From: Apiotrichum sp. Y4204
Taxonomy: Eukaryota > Basidiomycota > Tremellomycetes > Trichosporonales > Trichosporonaceae
DNA length: 64,000 bases
Direction of reading: 5' to 3'
NCBI GenBank assembly: GCA_025531455.1
Contig: JAMYHL010000068.1
Location: 62,001-126,000, forward strand
Shown: one piece after another, positions 1 to 9,951 of the stretch
Position numbering within the stretch: the first letter of the stretch is position 1
Layout of the letters: every line of letters begins with the position of its first letter
Notes under the pieces: model-generated
The model's database searches: none
The model's input: the letters and a program-made list of their open reading frames with translations, nothing else
Told to the model about the DNA's origin: nothing
Made by a program: the position numbers and the translations under genes

Positions 1-876
1 CCAAGGCGACCCACTTTATGATCGGCGGTAACATCCTGGGTGACCCCAAGGGCATGCTTGCTGCCTTCAACGGAGGTGGTCACATTGCTGTGCACACCTG
101 GTCGCACAAGTACAGTAAGTCTGAAGAGGCTGCACTATCATTACAGCCTGCTAACAGTCACAGCCACCTCGCTCTCCAACGAGCAAGTCGTTGCTGAGCT
201 TGGCTGGACCATGCAGATCATCCATGACCTCACGGGCGGCCGTCTTCCGGCCTACTGGCGCCCTCCCTACGGTGACACTGACAACCGTGTCCGCGCCATT
301 GCTGAGCAGGTCTTTGGCATGAAGGCGGTTCTCTGGAACCGCGACACCAACGACTGGGCTATCGGCGACAAGCCCGACGTCACCCGCGACACGGTTTCGA
401 ACACCATCTGGACGTGGCTTACCGGTTCCAAGTCTCCCGGTATCCTCGCCCTCGAGCATGAGCTTAACCAGAACACTGTCGAGGTCTTTATTGGCCAGTA
501 CCCCAACATTGCCAAGCAGGGCTGGACCGTGGACAACGTCGCCGACGCCTTCAAGCTCCACTGGTACCAGAACGCCGAGGGCAACCAGGGTCCCATTGCG
601 GTCGCCATGAACGTCTCGGAGATCGCCCACGACCTCAACAAGACCGCCCCCTTCCCTGGAGCCTCGTCTGCCGCGCCCTTGCCCTCTGGCTCCATGAACA
701 CTCTCCCAAAGAACGGCTCGACCTCTGGCACCGCAAATGGCACCGCAAATGGCACGGAGCCCTCTGGCAAGCAGAACAAGCAGAACAACAAGGACCAGGC
801 AGGCAGCGGCGCTGCCGCCCTTGTCATCCCCGGCGCAACCATCCTCGTCGCCGCCCTCTCTATCCTCGTCGTCTAA
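1..876 (+). CDS. Chitin deacetylase, GPI-anchored (5' truncated by window edge)
   Basis: Polysaccharide deacetylase (NodB-homology, carbohydrate esterase 4) that would convert cell-wall chitin to chitosan. Visible exons are <3-114 and 164-876. The 49-nt intron has a GTAAGT donor and a CTAAC branch site before CAG. The first visible exon carries the metal-binding motif HTWSH. The second carries RPPYGD, then LWNRDTNDW, then the late histidine motif LALEHEL, in the usual family order. The upstream TFDD motif and signal peptide lie outside the window. After the catalytic domain comes a Ser/Thr/Asn/Gly-rich stretch with NGT sequons, and the protein ends in a hydrophobic tail ([19 protein letters not shown]) typical of a GPI signal. 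It should act at the plasma membrane or wall. Basidiomycete yeasts usually have several paralogues, and which one this is cannot be told here. Confidence 0.9.
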
Positions 877-2672
877 TCTGATCCCATCATGAACCCATCA
901 GACACTGTCACTGGACTCTTTGGTCTTTACTGCAGACGATCTCACTCAGCCTGTGCCCACACTAGTGGGGTGGGCCATACCGTTCGCATTACACCCACAT
1001 TCCATCCATCCCCGCACAGCATCGCTACGGACAATAACTCTACGGACTATTTATATACAGCCCCGAGTCACGGATCGTCAACGGTTCCGTTGCTCCTAAT
1101 AGCATGTAGCCAGATGCAATACTCATGCAATGATAAGCATAGCACAATGAAACCTGCACCGTCGGCCCGATGGAGAGCCGCGAGCCACGAGCCGCAAGCC
1201 TGGGAGAAGGAACACGGAAAGTTCTTATAACGTAACCCTTCCCCCCGACCGAGCCGTCTCTACAAAGCGATAGATGGCGGGAGGCGCTCGTTGCAAGCCG
1301 CCTCGCTCGAGCTTGCGCACGCTCACACAAGCTCAGTGTAAGATCCAGTGCGCTAGCTCGCTAATCACTCCGATCACATGAAATGCCAGCCACCAGAAAT
1401 AGCACGGAATGCCCACACCGGGCGCAGCGCACGGGCCCCAACAGGTCTGTGCGTTGGCAACTAAGGGTGCGCCTCATTCCGCAGAATCGCGTGTTTGTGT
1501 GCAGAGATTCTCACGCGCGTGTAGGGTACGCGTCGCGCTCGATACAGCCCAGCTAGTCAGGCTTGTCAGTTGGCGGCATCAGTCACTTGAACACTGCGAC
1601 TGCTGCAGGTGGCCTGTGCTCTGACACGGGGCATATCAGTAACTAAAGAGTCATATCTACAGTACGTCCCGAGCGGGGAGTTTGGTCAAGTTGCGAGTCA
1701 CTAGAGGTGTACCGGCTATGGTGGCTCATCTTGTCAACGTACAGCAGGCGGAATCCTCCTGTCCAGAAGTCAGGACTGATCGACAAAGCTTCAAATCTCC
1801 AGATCTGCAGATTTGCAGACGTTCTTCCTCACCAAAATCGGCAGATCGGCGGGTTCACCGTCTGATCTCCGCGTCCTCCAGGGACGTAGGGACGGTTTTC
1901 TATTTAGGCGGCAACCTCGACAACGACCTTGACCCACTTTCCTACATTCTTCTCAAGTCCCAACGTATCGCCAACGCCAAGAATCCAAGCTATTCCAGGG
2001 AGGTTGCAGGGTGCTGACAACGAAGAGTGGCGCGGGCCTCGGATCGGCAGGCGCTCCACTCGCTTCGACGTCGGGGGTGAGATAGCTTATGGTCCGTACT
2101 TGACGCTGTCGTGTCCCACCGCTCTACTCTTATCAAATACATTAGCCCGTTATCGGACGTCTTGAGAGCGAGATTTACGGATCTGCGGCTGCAACCTGGT
2201 CCGAGCTTCTGAATTCTGCGAGTATTGGCAGCGCAGATTTTGTCCACCTTTTTCTCTGCTCACGCTTCCTGTCAGATTGCGGTGATCAGCGTGACTTTCC
2301 ATACCCTCCCCCCTGATCCCCTGATTGACCTTCAGGGTCTTGGGCGCATCACATGTCTGCCATTGCCGCTGATCTAACGATCAACCACCCCCCCCCCCCC
2401 CTTCCTTCCCCCCTGATTCTTCTGCGCCCTTCGGATCCACCTGTCTATCCTGGTTATCCTGATTATCCTATCGCTCTCCTGACTATCCAGGGATCCAAAG
2501 CCCAAGGACAAACCTCTACATATCAGAGTTGTTCTGTGGTTTATCAGCGCGCAGTGCGCAGCCCTACTTGCACTCGGGGAATGCTCAAAATTAGCCCGCC
2601 AGCAGTCGTCACTGCCCCGTCCTATTGGCCCTCGCCCTCGCGGCCCTGACGGCGCCCAACTTGGACGGCCGC

Positions 2673-2709
<37 letters not shown>

Positions 2710-3009
2710 CTTTTTTTAATACAACTTTTTACACAACACCATGTGCTTTGCTCAGATACTCGAGTCATACCGGGACACGGGGCGCGGAACGCCGTGTCCT
2801 CCGCGCTGATGACGAGGAATGAAGCGGTCCGAGGACGGAGATGGCCCGGAGTAAAAGTGGTTGTTATCCACTTACTGTTCCTCACCGATACTGATCGCGA
2901 CGGGGACTCGACAACCATACCGGGCTGAGCCCTTGACCTCCATCTCTTCGCCACTACTACTCGTTATCTAGCTGCCAGCGCTGAGCGCACCCATCCACAG
3001 CCGACCACC
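877..3009. other. Intergenic region, no supported gene
   Basis: About 2.1 kb between the deacetylase stop and the permease start. The open frames here are short, unconserved in look and lack a coherent splice structure. It contains a 14-nt C run (2388-2401) and a long T run (2676-2709), both listed or discussed separately. The last 300 bp before position 3010 is the presumed permease promoter. Confidence 0.6.
2676..2717. repeat. Poly(dA:dT) tract, 34 T, one C, 7 T
   Basis: An uninterrupted run of 34 T followed by C and seven more T, about 300 bp upstream of the permease start codon. Tracts of this kind exclude nucleosomes in fungal promoters. The exact length may be an assembly or sequencing approximation. 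Confidence 0.9.
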
Positions 3010-5012
3010 ATGTCCGACGAAAAGGAGAAGAAGCCGGCAGACTCGTCGCCGCCCTCGACTGACGGCGAGCCGTCCGTCACCGCTGCGTACGCCGCGGACC
3101 CCGCGCACCCGGATCACGATCCCGAAAAGGCGTACCGCTACGTCCAGGAGAATGGCAACCTTGTCATGAATGGTGGGCTAAAGCTGGGAGCAGGGGGCAG
3201 GGGGGAGGGGCAAGCTGTGCGTGTGCTAACGTGAGGAGACAACGGCGAGATTGACGGCGGCATGAAGCGTACCCTCAAGGAGCGACACATGGCGATGATT
3301 GCCATTGGCGGTGCCATTGGGACTGGTGAATATTGGCGCCGCGCGCCGCGCGTATCCCTCTGACGGCAGGTCTCTTTGTCGGATCCGGCATGGCGCTGAA
3401 TACCGGCGGCCCCGTCGGCGTATGGATTGCGTACTGCATCATGGCCGGGATGGTGTACACCATGATGGCCGCGCTGGGGGAGATGGCCGCGCTCTTCCCC
3501 GTCGCGGGCGGGTTTACGCACTACGCCTCGCGGTTCGTCGACGAGTCGCTCGGCTTTGCGGTCGGCGTAAACTACTGGTACTCGTACGCAGTCACCATTC
3601 CGACCGAGCTCGTGGCGAGTGCAATCGTCATTTCGTACTGGGACACGCACACACACCCAGCAGTATACGTGACCGTGTGCTTTGTGTTCATCTACGCAAT
3701 CAACTTTCTCGGGGCGCGCGCGTACGGCGAAACCGAGTTTTGGTTTTCGGCCATCAAGGTCGTCACGATTATCGGCCTGATCATCCTCTCGCTCGTCCTC
3801 ATGTGCGGCGGCGGTCCAAACCACGACCCCATCGGGTTTCGGTACTGGCGGAATCCGGGACCGTTTGCCCAGATTGCCATCAACACCGTCTCGGGGGAGC
3901 CCTCGGAGATTCCCGGCCGCTGGGGCCAGTTTCTCGCGTTCTGGACCGTGTTTGTCCAGGCCGCATTCTCGTTTATCGGAACGGTGCGTGCGAGTGATAC
4001 TGTACAGTGGCAGCTGTGCTAGCTGTGCTACTGTAGCTGTGCTCGCTGTGCTGTGGCTGACGGTCAGGAAGTGCTGGCGACCACGCTGGGTGAGGCCGAG
4101 AACCCGCGGCGCACCGTCCCCCGCGCAATCAAGAGCGTCTTCTGGCGTCTCGTCATCTTCTACGTCTTTGGAATCTTCTTCGTGCGTTTCCAGCCATGAC
4201 CCCATAGATACCCTCATTGACTCCAGATCTCCGTTTTGGTGCCGTACACCGACCCGCGCCTGCTAAACGGCTCGGGCGACGCGTCCGCCTCGCCCTTTGT
4301 CATTGCCATCAACAATGCGGGAATAAAGGCACTGCCGTCAATAGTCAACGCGGTCATCCTCGTTGCCGCCTGGTCTGCCGGCAACTCGGACCTGTACGCC
4401 GCCTCGCGCACGCTCTACGCCCTCGCCATCGAGGGCAAGGTGCCCCGCGGCTTTGGCTACGATCCCTTCCGGTACTGCACGCGCAGCGGCGTCCCTGTGT
4501 GGTGCGTCCTCGTTACCGGCCTCTTTGGCTTTCTCGCATACCTCAACTCTGGTGGGGAGAGCGCAACCGAGGCCTTCAACTGGCTGTACAACCTCTCCGC
4601 CATTACAGGTATCCTCACGTGGTGGGCGATTCTCGTGTCGTACCTCCGCTTCTTCTATGGTCTGAGGGCACAGGGCCTCTCGCGCGACGACCACCCGTAC
4701 AAGGCCCCCCTGCAGCCGTATCTGTCCTGGTTTGGGTTGTTCTTCTTTACAATCGTTATTTTGTTTTGCGGCTTCCAGGTTTTCCTCAAAGGAAACTGGT
4801 CGGCAGCAAATTTCGTCGCGGCATATATTTCCATTGCGATTTTCCTTGTTTGCTGGGCTGGGTGGAAGCTCTGGCACCGCACGCGCTGGATCCCGCTTAC
4901 CGAGATCGACTTTGTATCTGGACGGCGCGAACTCGATGCCATGGAGGAACAGGACAAGATCCGCTTCAAGCCCGACTCGTGGTGGCAGCGCGCGAGCAAG
5001 ATGGTCTTCTAG
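3010..5012 (+). CDS. Amino acid permease (APC superfamily, yeast AAT family)
   Basis: Proton-coupled amino acid importer of the plasma membrane. Exons 3010-3172, 3239-3325, 3370-3983, 4068-4181 and 4227-5012 give 587 aa, normal for the family. The N-terminal cytosolic tail (about 60 residues) leads into the signature RHMAMIAIGGAIGTGLF, which spans the second intron. Hydrophobic segments then continue to the end, and the LGEAENPRRTVPRAIK loop typical of AAT permeases is in exon 4. The start codon sits in an ACCATG context and opens the only frame leading into the signature. Intron 1 ends at an unusual GAGGAG acceptor pair (3235 or 3238) and contains a G-rich run. Substrate specificity cannot be read from sequence. 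Confidence 0.92.
3186..3210 (+). other. G-quadruplex-type motif in permease intron 1
   Basis: Four runs of three or more G separated by 4, 2 and 1 nt lie on the coding strand inside the 66-nt first intron. The pattern satisfies the usual G3+N1-7 rule. Any effect on splicing is inference. Confidence 0.6.
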
Positions 5013-5845
5013 AGACCTCCCGAGAGCTTGGAGGATAGAACATAGAACATTCTGTAGTATCACTGCAATGCATGGCATGGGATCCGTAAGAAGACTGATT
5101 GCTCGGGGGCTCCACGCTGCATCAGTTCGCTTGTCTTCGTCTGCATCGTCTGCCTCTACTTATTCTTTGTCTCCGCCTGACATTCATCTGATCAACGAGT
5201 GGATGATTCCTGCAACTACCATACCTGGTATACCTGGGTAGGTTCGGTGACTTGTGCCACTCGAACACTCGGGGGAATCCTCTGTAACTCGTCGAAAGGC
5301 GGAGGTGCGTATTGCTGCCCTGCAGGCCTGCAGCCTACAGCTACCCCCTTTCAGTTCTCGTCTAGCTGTCTCTTGAGCGTCGACGATGAAGGGGGACTGC
5401 GTACTGCATTCAAGCCAAACGCTCGTTGCTCCTTCTCGAGTCAGGAGTATCAGACAAAAGGATGTTAACGTCCATAGGAAATCATGGGAATCAATCAATG
5501 ATTGTTGTGGTGGCGACCGGAGAGTTGTTTCGGATCCGGGAGGATATGCGGTGCTCTCAAGGGGGCGTTACACTGCTCTGGCACACTGCGCAATTGCCAG
5601 ATTAGGAATACAGTAGCTTCAAACACACGCTTGGCAGTCGTCATCCAGACACACATACTGTACCCCTCGCACTCTCTCTGGCTCTCCCACTTTTATAAAA
5701 CCGGCACCGGCACATCGACTCGACTGTCTCAACCGACTCGAGCACCCGAGTATTCGATACCACTCTCCAACATATAACAACCCCCATCTCCCCCACGAGA
5801 TAGGACTAGACCCAGACGACACTCGGCACGGGTCCACGCTTTGCA
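5013..5845. other. Intergenic region with promoter of the 1,169-aa gene
   Basis: Holds the 3' flank of the permease and, in its last 200 bp, a pyrimidine-rich leader with a TATA box. No coding sequence supported. Confidence 0.6.
5694..5700 (+). promoter_or_regulatory. TATA box candidate
   Basis: TATAAAA, about 145 bp upstream of the start codon at 5846 and followed by a CA/CT-rich leader, is well placed to be the core promoter of the downstream gene. Confidence 0.5.
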
Positions 5846-8800
5846 ATGTTCGGCGCGTCGACCGCCGTCACCGACCTCCTGGCGCGGGTGGAGCATCTCC
5901 CAGCCAAGAAGCGCGACCGGGAAGTGACGAGCCTCGCGCGGTCCCTCTCGGCACGCGAAGCGGCCGCCGTCGGCGCTGAGCTGGAGGAGCGCGGGGGACT
6001 GTACGCACAGCGCCTCGCCGGCCTCGTTGCCGTGTCGTCCCGCAATATCGAGTGGATCACCAAGGCTATCGCGGACACGGACGCCAACAAGCACCGCGTC
6101 GCGATCGGTGCGTCTATCCGCCACCCGGACCGCGTCCCGATCCCAGATGAGGTGTTTGAAGCGGCACTCCACGACGCGCCGCAGGTTCGCCGCCGCTTGA
6201 TTCTGCGCTCGCTCCAGGGCCGCCCGCAACTCGCCGACCGTCTGTTCGACCGCGTGCGCGCAGACTGGGGCGAGGAGGCCGCTCAATGGGTGTTCCCTTC
6301 TTGTTCCGACTCGTTTGTGAGAGCCCGTCTTTTGGACGTAGTCAAGCACGTCAATTGGGATGTCCTCATGAAGCGCCACACTCTTGCAGTCATTGATGTC
6401 CTGGTGGAAAGGCTGGACTCGTCAGGCAACGAATCGTGCAACGACCTCAATACGGCACTTCGCAACGTTCCCAAAAAGTCGACTCGCCAGCGTGCGGAAT
6501 ACTATGTCAAGCTTATCAAGTCCCACCCAAAACTGCCATTTCCCTGCGACCGACTCCCCTTTGAGCTTCTCCTGCGCTCCGACCCGGATGACCTGTTGAA
6601 TCGCCTCTGCGGGAAGAACGGCGGCGGCTTCCACCACGTCACGCGCAAGCAGCTCAAAAAGCTTCGTCGCGCGAACTCCCCAGTCTTCGACAAGTACATT
6701 GGCGTCAACCCCGTGGACTCGAATCGATTCCAGTGGTACCTTGGCAACATTCCGGAAAGCCAGCGGCGCCAGGCGTTCACTAGGGCTCTCGCTAAGGGTG
6801 CAGAGTTCAACTATCTGCAGGATATGGCGCTGCTTGATCGGATTCCGCTCGATGAGGCCGCCGAGATTGTTCGGCCGCTCATCAACGATGATCTCAAGTA
6901 CGACACCATCCTCAGGCTGAAGAAGTTCCTTCCCCCTGCCGAGGTCCGAGAAGACTTCTTGGAAGCAACCCGGCGTCCGGACGCAAATGAACGTGCAGTC
7001 GCATGGAAAATGTTTGCCTCGAATGTTGTTCTTCAAGACGACCCGGCCCAGCTTACCGAGTTTCTGGCCCTGTTTCGGGACCGCACCGCCAAAGAGCGCC
7101 CTGAGGTGCGCTCAACCATCTCCCAACTCGTGATGTCTATTCCAGCCCGCCTGTTCTCACCGGAGGCGCTTCCGATTCTGGCCGAGCTCCATCGTCAAGA
7201 TGAGACTGCCGAATTATATACCTACGGGTACACACGCGTCGCCGCCATGCTGATAAAGGAGCACCCTACGGACACTCAATACGTTAAATGGGCGGTCGAC
7301 TTTTTGCAAAGCGCGCACGACGTGGAAGAGGACAAGGATCCGTGGCGTCGCCGCTCCCTCGTCTACATGGGCCATGGACTGTCACTCCAGGACGCGGCAC
7401 GGTTTCATGAAATCCTGCGACCGTACTTGGAAACCGCCGTTGAGCGACAGCATTACAGTCTCCTCTGCGACGTCGTTTCCAGCCTGGGACCGCGCGGTGT
7501 TCCCATCCGCGAACTGTACAACCAGCTCTGGGAGGCATTCAAGAATGGCAAAGTTTACCAAGCGGGAGAGGCGCTCTCGCTATGGCTCAAGCCGTCGAAA
7601 ACGTCCGCGAAGCGACTGGGGCGAGCATTGGATGCCGACGCCTCTATCATTCATCGGTATGATATCGCCTCGTCTGTGGCCACGCAACGAACGGACTTGC
7701 TCGACCGCGCTTTCGAGAAGACGCACGTTGGCCGCTTCCGCAAGTGTACCAAGCCTTGGGTCCTCAACATCTATTCTGACGCTCCGTACACCATCATCAA
7801 CCATTGGACCGCTTCGCAAATGCGGGCTTATGCCGAGCAAATTCAAATGTTTGCCAGTGCTGCATCCGCCCATAGAGTGAAAGTGCGCGCCGAAGTTATC
7901 ACGACCCTCGCCTTCATCCCTGGTGGGGCCGAGTACGCGACAAAGTGGATCGATTCCGACAAGACGAAGCTCGCCGAAGCTGGGCTGACGGGTCTCGCTG
8001 GCTCCCAGGCGCATATTCCTATCCTCCTCTCCCACGGAACGGACGACAAGGCACATGTTGCAGCTCCGGCCTTGTTTATGGGACTTCGTCGCATGCCTTT
8101 GTCTCAAGTGGAGGATGTCGTCTCGAACATGCTCACCTCAAAGGGAAACAAGGTGGTGATGCGGAAACAGGCACTCCGTTACGCTTCTTGGTTCCTCACC
8201 CGAGGAAAGTACATCGACTTTATTCTGTCGGTCATGAAGAACAAGGACACTCATCGGGACATTCGAGTGCTCTGCGTTTCGATCATCGTAGAAAACCTTC
8301 TCCGCGAGCCTGGCGCATGGGAGGTGGTTCGTAACGCCACCCTGGACGAGGACGAGAATGTGCGCAAGGCAACAATCGTTTCCCATGATCAACTACCGTC
8401 TGATCTCACGAAGGAGGAGCTCGCAACCTATGCCGAGTTTGTTGTATCACTCCTCGACTCACCGCACCGGGATTTGGTAAAGCTGGCCATTCAGCACGTT
8501 GCGGAGTATGTGCCTCTCTCCCCCGCGCTCAACGCGCAGCGCGATCCGCCGGTTCTCCGCCGCTTGGCTCAAATGATGATCAATGACCTCCAAGAGTACT
8601 GTCCTCTCATGGGTGTGGCGACCCAATGGCGATCCGCGACTATCGCCCTGGTACAACTGTCGAAATACGGCACCGATGCCCTCCGCGACGCTATGACCAC
8701 TCTCATCAGCCAACGGACCACACCCGAGGACCGCCTCGTCTACAACCGCGTCCGTGACATTACAAACGAGTTTGTCGACGAGCGATCAAAGTCCGGAGAC

Positions 8801-9355
8801 GCCATGAGGATGCTCGCGGCTCTTCTCGAACCGCACCCTGAATACCGGCCGTTGACTGCCCGACTGTACTTGCTTGCACCTCCACCGGAGAAATCGTTCA
8901 CATCCGGCCCAGCGCTGGTCGCACACCTGGATGCTGTTGCGGCCCTGTGCGGCTCGAATCAACTTCTCGTTACTCTGCTGTTGACAGAGCTCAAGCCGCT
9001 TCTCAAGGACCAGAAGGGAAAAGCGTTCCTCGACGCCGCTGAACAGCTCGCGGAGCGTCCAGACTTTACGTCGGGCATGTTCGCCTGTACCATTGCGCAG
9101 CTCCTCGGCGCAAAGGGACATTCCGCTGCCCCCTGGCAAAGCCTCGTCGAACAGCTCCGTAAGCATCCGGTGGAGGATGTGCGCATGGTCGCATGGGCAA
9201 TCCGCACCGAGGACAAGAAGGCGCGGTGGGACAGACTCGACGCCGCGTCCCGCCGCAACGGCGGTGGTGGCCTGAAGGAAAGCCGGACTCGGAGCGGGAA
9301 AGCCGACTCGACCGTGGGTGGTCTCTCTGGCATTTGCTATCCGTGGCAGGCATGA
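5846..9355 (+). CDS. Large helical-repeat protein of unknown function, 1,169 aa
   Basis: A single uninterrupted exon, exceptional here because most neighbours are intron-rich. I do not recognise the family. The translation is a succession of amphipathic helical segments with regularly spaced Leu/Arg/Ala positions (for example around residues 110-130, 530-560 and 850-900), resembling HEAT/ARM-type solenoids. There is no signal peptide, no obvious membrane segment, no zinc-binding cluster and no nucleotide-binding motif. The last 40 residues are Arg/Gly/Ser-rich and probably disordered. The start is the first ATG of the frame, 145 bp after a TATA box. Codon use is rich in C/G third positions like its neighbours, so recent transfer is not indicated. 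A scaffold role is only a guess. Confidence 0.8.
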   Translation: MFGASTAVTDLLARVEHLPAKKRDREVTSLARSLSAREAAAVGAELEERGGLYAQRLAGLVAVSSRNIEWITKAIADTDANKHRVAIGASIRHPDRVPIPDEVFEAALHDAPQVRRRLILRSLQGRPQLADRLFDRVRADWGEEAAQWVFPSCSDSFVRARLLDVVKHVNWDVLMKRHTLAVIDVLVERLDSSGNESCNDLNTALRNVPKKSTRQRAEYYVKLIKSHPKLPFPCDRLPFELLLRSDPDDLLNRLCGKNGGGFHHVTRKQLKKLRRANSPVFDKYIGVNPVDSNRFQWYLGNIPESQRRQAFTRALAKGAEFNYLQDMALLDRIPLDEAAEIVRPLINDDLKYDTILRLKKFLPPAEVREDFLEATRRPDANERAVAWKMFASNVVLQDDPAQLTEFLALFRDRTAKERPEVRSTISQLVMSIPARLFSPEALPILAELHRQDETAELYTYGYTRVAAMLIKEHPTDTQYVKWAVDFLQSAHDVEEDKDPWRRRSLVYMGHGLSLQDAARFHEILRPYLETAVERQHYSLLCDVVSSLGPRGVPIRELYNQLWEAFKNGKVYQAGEALSLWLKPSKTSAKRLGRALDADASIIHRYDIASSVATQRTDLLDRAFEKTHVGRFRKCTKPWVLNIYSDAPYTIINHWTASQMRAYAEQIQMFASAASAHRVKVRAEVITTLAFIPGGAEYATKWIDSDKTKLAEAGLTGLAGSQAHIPILLSHGTDDKAHVAAPALFMGLRRMPLSQVEDVVSNMLTSKGNKVVMRKQALRYASWFLTRGKYIDFILSVMKNKDTHRDIRVLCVSIIVENLLREPGAWEVVRNATLDEDENVRKATIVSHDQLPSDLTKEELATYAEFVVSLLDSPHRDLVKLAIQHVAEYVPLSPALNAQRDPPVLRRLAQMMINDLQEYCPLMGVATQWRSATIALVQLSKYGTDALRDAMTTLISQRTTPEDRLVYNRVRDITNEFVDERSKSGDAMRMLAALLEPHPEYRPLTARLYLLAPPPEKSFTSGPALVAHLDAVAALCGSNQLLVTLLLTELKPLLKDQKGKAFLDAAEQLAERPDFTSGMFACTIAQLLGAKGHSAAPWQSLVEQLRKHPVEDVRMVAWAIRTEDKKARWDRLDAASRRNGGGGLKESRTRSGKADSTVGGLSGICYPWQA

Positions 9356-9951
9356 TGGACCGGGTATGTGGTGCATAGAAATTTGTAGACAATATCAAAT
9401 AGACATGGCATTCATGGCAATATGCATGCGCACATTGTCCAGTTCCCCGAAATTGAAAGAAAATCACACACGTCTGTGGCACGCCTTGGGGCAGAGGGTC
9501 GAGTTGCAGGCCTAACAAGCTGCAAGCCTGCAAGCTGCAAGTTAATGGCAATCCAAAAAGCTTCCGCTCTGGCAGAATGGGCAGTCACCCATTTCCACTG
9601 TTTTTCGCTGGTCGCTGGCTCTTCGCGCCTCCCAAGTTCTCCAGTTCGTCACTGCTTTACTGCTTTCAAAAAGTTGGGTTTGTGGATTGTGTACAATATC
9701 AACATCAACCACCAGCACAATCTCCACAACTATCGTCCCGCCTCTCGACCCCTTTCAACGGCACAAGGGAGACACAGCACGTACAGAAAGAGGTAGAGTG
9801 TGAGGTGCGATTCCATCCAGTGCGTACCCCCTTCCCGCCAACCCCCCGAGCTCATCGCAGTCCTCTACGCCATATCGCACCGACACATTTCCCCATCGCG
9901 CGTCTCTAAGCACCAGTCGCGGGCCAGCTTTGCGCCCTGCGCCTGATCAGG
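9356..9951. other. Intergenic region
   Basis: About 600 bp between two genes on the same strand. It includes a short direct repeat of the CAAGCTGCAAG type near 9520-9542 and a CA/CT-rich leader before 9952. Nothing else supported. Confidence 0.55.

Noticed and set aside
3138..4217. 359-aa minus-strand frame over the permease
   Set aside because: Crosses permease introns and exons and has no recognisable motif; shadow frame.
9926..9945. AGCTTTGCGC resembling the 5' end of U4 snRNA
   Set aside because: Similarity ends after ten bases; the rest does not follow U4 and leads directly into the PPR-like gene start.
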